Source: Bacteroidia bacterium (GTDB lineage: Bacteria; Bacteroidota; Bacteroidia; J057). Taken from it: DNA of 53,077 nt. Location: positions 1 to 53,077 of the forward strand of contig JALEFZ010000023.1 of assembly GCA_022760475.1 (NCBI GenBank), in the 5' to 3' direction. Made by a program: the position numbers and the translations under genes. Numbering within the stretch: position 1 is the first letter of the stretch; each line of letters begins with the position of its first letter. The notes beneath the pieces were generated by a model. It did no database searches. It saw nothing but the letters and a program-made list of their open reading frames with translations, and was not told the origin of the DNA. Positions 49,767-53,077 of this stretch are shown here, in pieces.

Positions 49767-52700
49767 ATGCTATCAAATTATATACGTTTTTTTCTAGAAA
49801 ATAAGCTGGTAGCTTGGTTACTGCTTATCCTGTTTTTAGGATGGGGAGTGGTTACAGCGCCTTTCGATTTCGGGATTGCCTCTCTCCCACGAGACCCTGT
49901 AGCAGTTGATGCCATTCCAGATATAGGGGAAAACCAGCAGATAGTTTTTACCAAGTGGATGGGACGATCTCCGCAGGATGTAGAAGATCAGATATCCTAC
50001 CCATTGACTACTGCTCTACTGGGTATACCCGGTGTAAAAAGTATTCGGTCCAACTCTATGTTTGGCTTCTCTAGTATCTACATCATTTTTAATGATGAGA
50101 TCGATTTTTACTGGAGTCGGAGCAGGATTCTTGAAAAGCTTAATTCCCTCCCAGCAAACCTTTTACCGGAAGACGTGCAACCTACTCTAGGGCCAGATGC
50201 AACCGCTCTGGGTCAGATTTACTGGTATACCCTGGAGGGGAGGGACTCTGCCGGAAACCCTACCGGTGGCTGGAATCTACAGGAATTGAGGAGTATTCAG
50301 GATTTCTATGTTCGTTATGGTCTCTCCTCGGCAGAAGGTGTCTCGGAGGTCGCTTCCATTGGAGGGTTTGTCCAAGAGTACCAGGTGGATGTTGACCCAA
50401 ATGCCATGAAAACCTATGGTGTTAGTCTCGATCAGGTGATGCGGGCTATTCGGGGAAGTAATCTGGATATAGGCGCTCAGACAATTGAAATAAATCTAGC
50501 AGAATACTTTGTTCGAGGTTTGGGTTATGTCAAGCAGATTGAAGACATCGAGAAAAGTGTTGTCAAAACTACGAATAATGTTCCTATCCACATCGGAGAC
50601 ATAGCCAATGTCCACCTAGGTCCAGCCACGCGTAGAGGGGTTCTGGATAAATCAGGAGCAGAAGCTGTAGGAGGGGTAGTGGTAGCTCGATATGGAGCCA
50701 ATCCGTTAGAGGTCATTGGGAATGTAAAGGCTCAGATAGCTGAAATTGAACCCGGGCTTCCTTCAAAAACGCTTGCAGATGGAACCATCTCCAAAGTTAG
50801 CATTATCCCATTTTATGATCGCACAGAGCTTATCAAAGAAACCATAGGCACCTTGGAGGAAGCTCTCAGCCTGGAGATTCTGATCACTATCATTGTGGTG
50901 ATCCTGATGCTGCTGAACCTGAAATCAACCCTTCTGGTGAGTAGTGTTCTTCCGGTGGCAGTACTTATGTGCTTCATTGCCATGCGCTATCTAGGGGTAG
51001 ATGCGAATATTGTGGCTCTTTCTGGAATTGCCATTGCCATTGGAACCATGGTGGATATGGGGATTGTGATGGCTGAAAGTATGGTAAAGAGAATGGAGGA
51101 GGCTCCAGCGGGTGAAAACTTACTTGAGACAATCTATCAAGCGACAGTTGAAGTAGCTTCAGCCATCATTACGGCAGTAGCTACTACGGTGATCAGCTTC
51201 CTACCTGTTTTCACTATGGAAGCCGCAGAAGGAAAACTATTCAAGCCGCTGGCTTACACCAAAACCTTTGCGTTGGTAGCCTCGATTATCGTAGCAATTA
51301 CCATCATTCCCCCGCTTGCCCATTCTCTATTTTCGATTCGAATTAATCGTAACAGCTTTCGTTATGTGCTAAATGTTGGGCTAACGGTTTCAGGAATTGT
51401 ATTAGGATTCATTCATCCACTAGCATGGATTCTGAGCCTAATAGGGATTTTATCCCTTCTCCAACTTTGGATTAAGGACAGGCGTGCTAGGTGGGAGCCT
51501 ACCTTCATTTGGATACAACCCATTGTCTATGCACTTATTGTGGGATTCTTTCTCACCAAGGTCTGGATGCCATTAGGGGTTAACCAGTCTCTTTTTACGA
51601 ATTATCTATTTGTCAGTAGTATTATTGGCTTACTGATAGGCTCCTTCTACGTAGTAATTCACTTCTATGAGTCGATCTTACGGCTATTACTCCAGTTTAA
51701 ATTTGTCTTTCTACTTATAGTAGGTCTACTGATCTACCAGGGATATAGGGTCTTTGAACAAACCGGAGAAGAGTTCATGCCAGCTCTTGATGAAGGGTCT
51801 TTCCTGCTCATGCCTACAGCCATGCCTCATGCTGGCATGCAGGAAAACGTCAAAAACCTCCGATTATTAGATATGGCTGTTACTGCCATTCCAGAAGTAG
51901 AAACTGTTGTGGGGAAGGCAGGCCGGGTAGAGAGTGCTCTGGACCCCGCTCCTATGTCTATGTATGAGAATGTGATTTTGTATAAGTCTGAGTACAAAAC
52001 AGATGAGGAGGGCCATCGACTCAGATTTGCTTATGATCCAGATGATGGAACGTATGTACGCGATGAAAAAGGAGATCTTATCCCTGATCTAGCTGGGAGG
52101 TATTTCCGACAATGGCGTGATCATATTCAGAGTCCAGATGATATTTGGGAAGAAATTGTCAGGGTAACCCGATTACCTGGAGTTACTTCTGCGCCCAAAT
52201 TGCAGCCTATAGAAACTCGTCTGGTTATGCTCCAGACAGGCATGCGTGCTCCGATGGGAATTAAGGTCAGGGGGGCAGATCTCGGTACAATTGAGGCATT
52301 TGGGTTAGAGCTTGAGCGTTTTCTAAAGGAAGTAGAAGGGGTCAAGGACGCAGCTGTTTTTGCAGATCGAATCGTAGGAAAACCATACTTGCTACTGGAT
52401 ATAGATCGTGATGCAATCAGTCGTCATGGCTTAAGCATTGAAGATGTCCAGCGTCATATTCAAGCAGCCATAGGTGGAATGACGATGACTACGACTGTAG
52501 AAGGTCGAGAACGGTATGCCATAAGAATCCGATACCCTAGGGAATTAAGGGATGACCCGGATGTCCTTAGGCGTGTTTTGCTTCCCTCTTCTAGTAGAGG
52601 TCAAATTCCCCTAGGGGAACTGGTAAAAGTAGCTTACGAACAGGGGCCTCAATCCATCAAGAGCGAGGATGGATTTTTGATTGGCTATGTGTTATTCGAT

Positions 52701-53077
52701 CGAGAAGATGGCTACTCAGAAGTAGAGGTCGTCAATCAGGCCCAAGCCTTTCTTGAGTCGCACATACAAGATGGGTCATTACGTGTGCCCCCAGGTATTA
52801 GCTACAGGTTTGCGGGAAATTACGAGCAGCAGGTTCGAGCAAGTAAAAGACTAGCAGTAGTACTTCCTATTGCATTGGGACTCATCTTCCTGATCCTTTA
52901 TTTCCAGTTTCGATCTGTCACCATTTCATTGATGGTTTTCACAGGGGTCTTCATTGCCTTTTCAGGGGGATTTATCATGATAGGCCTTTACGATCAACCC
53001 TGGTTCCTAGATTTTACCCTACTGGGCACTAATATGAGGGATCTGTTCCAGGTAGAAACCATTAACCTGAGTGTAGC
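49767..53077 (+). CDS. CusA/CzcA-family heavy-metal RND efflux pump, 3' end outside window
   Basis: Open from the ATG at 49767 to the window edge (1103 codons, no stop), so the C-terminal end is missing. The first helix is followed by LPRDPVAVDAIPDIGENQQI, typical of the heavy-metal family. TM4 has GIAIAIGTMVDMGIVMAESMV with the proton-relay acidic residue. A Bacteroidota-type helical insert (about 510-670) precedes EEFMPALDEGSFLLMPTAMP, then RLVMLQTGMRAPMGIKVRG, regions that hold methionines in metal-translocating members. Substrate is likely Cu(I)/Ag(I) or Co/Zn/Cd. The partner adaptor and channel genes are not in the window. Confidence 0.93.
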   Translation, partial: MLSNYIRFFLENKLVAWLLLILFLGWGVVTAPFDFGIASLPRDPVAVDAIPDIGENQQIVFTKWMGRSPQDVEDQISYPLTTALLGIPGVKSIRSNSMFGFSSIYIIFNDEIDFYWSRSRILEKLNSLPANLLPEDVQPTLGPDATALGQIYWYTLEGRDSAGNPTGGWNLQELRSIQDFYVRYGLSSAEGVSEVASIGGFVQEYQVDVDPNAMKTYGVSLDQVMRAIRGSNLDIGAQTIEINLAEYFVRGLGYVKQIEDIEKSVVKTTNNVPIHIGDIANVHLGPATRRGVLDKSGAEAVGGVVVARYGANPLEVIGNVKAQIAEIEPGLPSKTLADGTISKVSIIPFYDRTELIKETIGTLEEALSLEILITIIVVILMLLNLKSTLLVSSVLPVAVLMCFIAMRYLGVDANIVALSGIAIAIGTMVDMGIVMAESMVKRMEEAPAGENLLETIYQATVEVASAIITAVATTVISFLPVFTMEAAEGKLFKPLAYTKTFALVASIIVAITIIPPLAHSLFSIRINRNSFRYVLNVGLTVSGIVLGFIHPLAWILSLIGILSLLQLWIKDRRARWEPTFIWIQPIVYALIVGFFLTKVWMPLGVNQSLFTNYLFVSSIIGLLIGSFYVVIHFYESILRLLLQFKFVFLLIVGLLIYQGYRVFEQTGEEFMPALDEGSFLLMPTAMPHAGMQENVKNLRLLDMAVTAIPEVETVVGKAGRVESALDPAPMSMYENVILYKSEYKTDEEGHRLRFAYDPDDGTYVRDEKGDLIPDLAGRYFRQWRDHIQSPDDIWEEIVRVTRLPGVTSAPKLQPIETRLVMLQTGMRAPMGIKVRGADLGTIEAFGLELERFLKEVEGVKDAAVFADRIVGKPYLLLDIDRDAISRHGLSIEDVQRHIQAAIGGMTMTTTVEGRERYAIRIRYPRELRDDPDVLRRVLLPSSSRGQIPLGELVKVAYEQGPQSIKSEDGFLIGYVLFDREDGYSEVEVVNQAQAFLESHIQDGSLRVPPGISYRFAGNYEQQVRASKRLAVVLPIALGLIFLILYFQFRSVTISLMVFTGVFIAFSGGFIMIGLYDQPWFLDFTLLGTNMRDLFQVETINLSV

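Noticed and set aside
41310..53077. Direct repeat of the tRNA 3' end as attR
   Set aside because: By eye no second copy of the T-arm/acceptor sequence was found; a computed search would be needed.

Overview
This window reads as the chromosome of a free-living, probably marine, member of the Bacteroidota, most likely order Cytophagales (Cyclobacteriaceae-like). The signs are a type IX secretion C-terminal sorting domain, many SPII lipoproteins, promoter elements of the Bacteroidota form TAnnTTTG, few Shine-Dalgarno sites, a HYC_CC_PP-type protein and RND pumps of the Bacteroidota kind. No species can be named from the sequence alone.

Layout. 1-1625: LytTR response regulator (cut by the window edge) and its LytS-type kinase, overlapping ATGA. 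1868-7486: secreted or envelope genes (cyclophilin lipoprotein, caspase-family protein, outer-membrane barrel, DUF3179 lipoprotein, small CxxC exported protein). 7544-14272: a four-gene operon on the minus strand, TetR - TolC-type channel - membrane fusion protein - RND pump. A second TetR gene (14522-15133) has an 11-bp palindrome repeated around it. 15322-24377: T9SS cargo protein, a PIG-L deacetylase / 54-aa membrane protein / SSS symporter operon, mannose-6-phosphate isomerase, a broken cinA-like gene and lpdA. 24757-30809: recN, then an arsenosugar gene set (CofC-like glycosyltransferase, AhpD-like protein, radical SAM ArsS, purine nucleoside phosphorylase, arsenite methyltransferase ArsM). 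30957-41239: housekeeping and envelope genes, including a stand-alone RnfD/DUF2330 pair, a KAS III enzyme, Nfu, a lipoprotein-SCO-cytochrome c-crotonase operon and a GT2/DUF2304 pair.

A CAT-anticodon tRNA (41310-41383) marks the change to accessory DNA. Downstream lie an unknown protein, an excisionase-like HTH protein, a primase N-domain-like protein and a TOPRIM-RecA helicase. A long hairpin and an array of 21-bp iteron-like repeats follow, then poorly conserved genes, one of which contains a second 21-bp array with a similar core. Palindromic sites sharing a GCGTAA half-site flank these genes. No integrase, relaxase or second att copy was seen, so this could be a decayed or partly captured plasmid-like integrated element. 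The window ends with a HYC_CC_PP-type protein, a GT39-like membrane glycosyltransferase and a CusA/CzcA heavy-metal RND pump cut by the edge.

The strongest leads are the paired 21-bp arrays beside the replication-like gene (45.4-46.9 kb), the arsenosugar set with an embedded nucleoside phosphorylase, two likely gene lesions (cinA-like in-frame TGA; glycosyltransferase start region), and the repeated TetR-type operator around the efflux operon.
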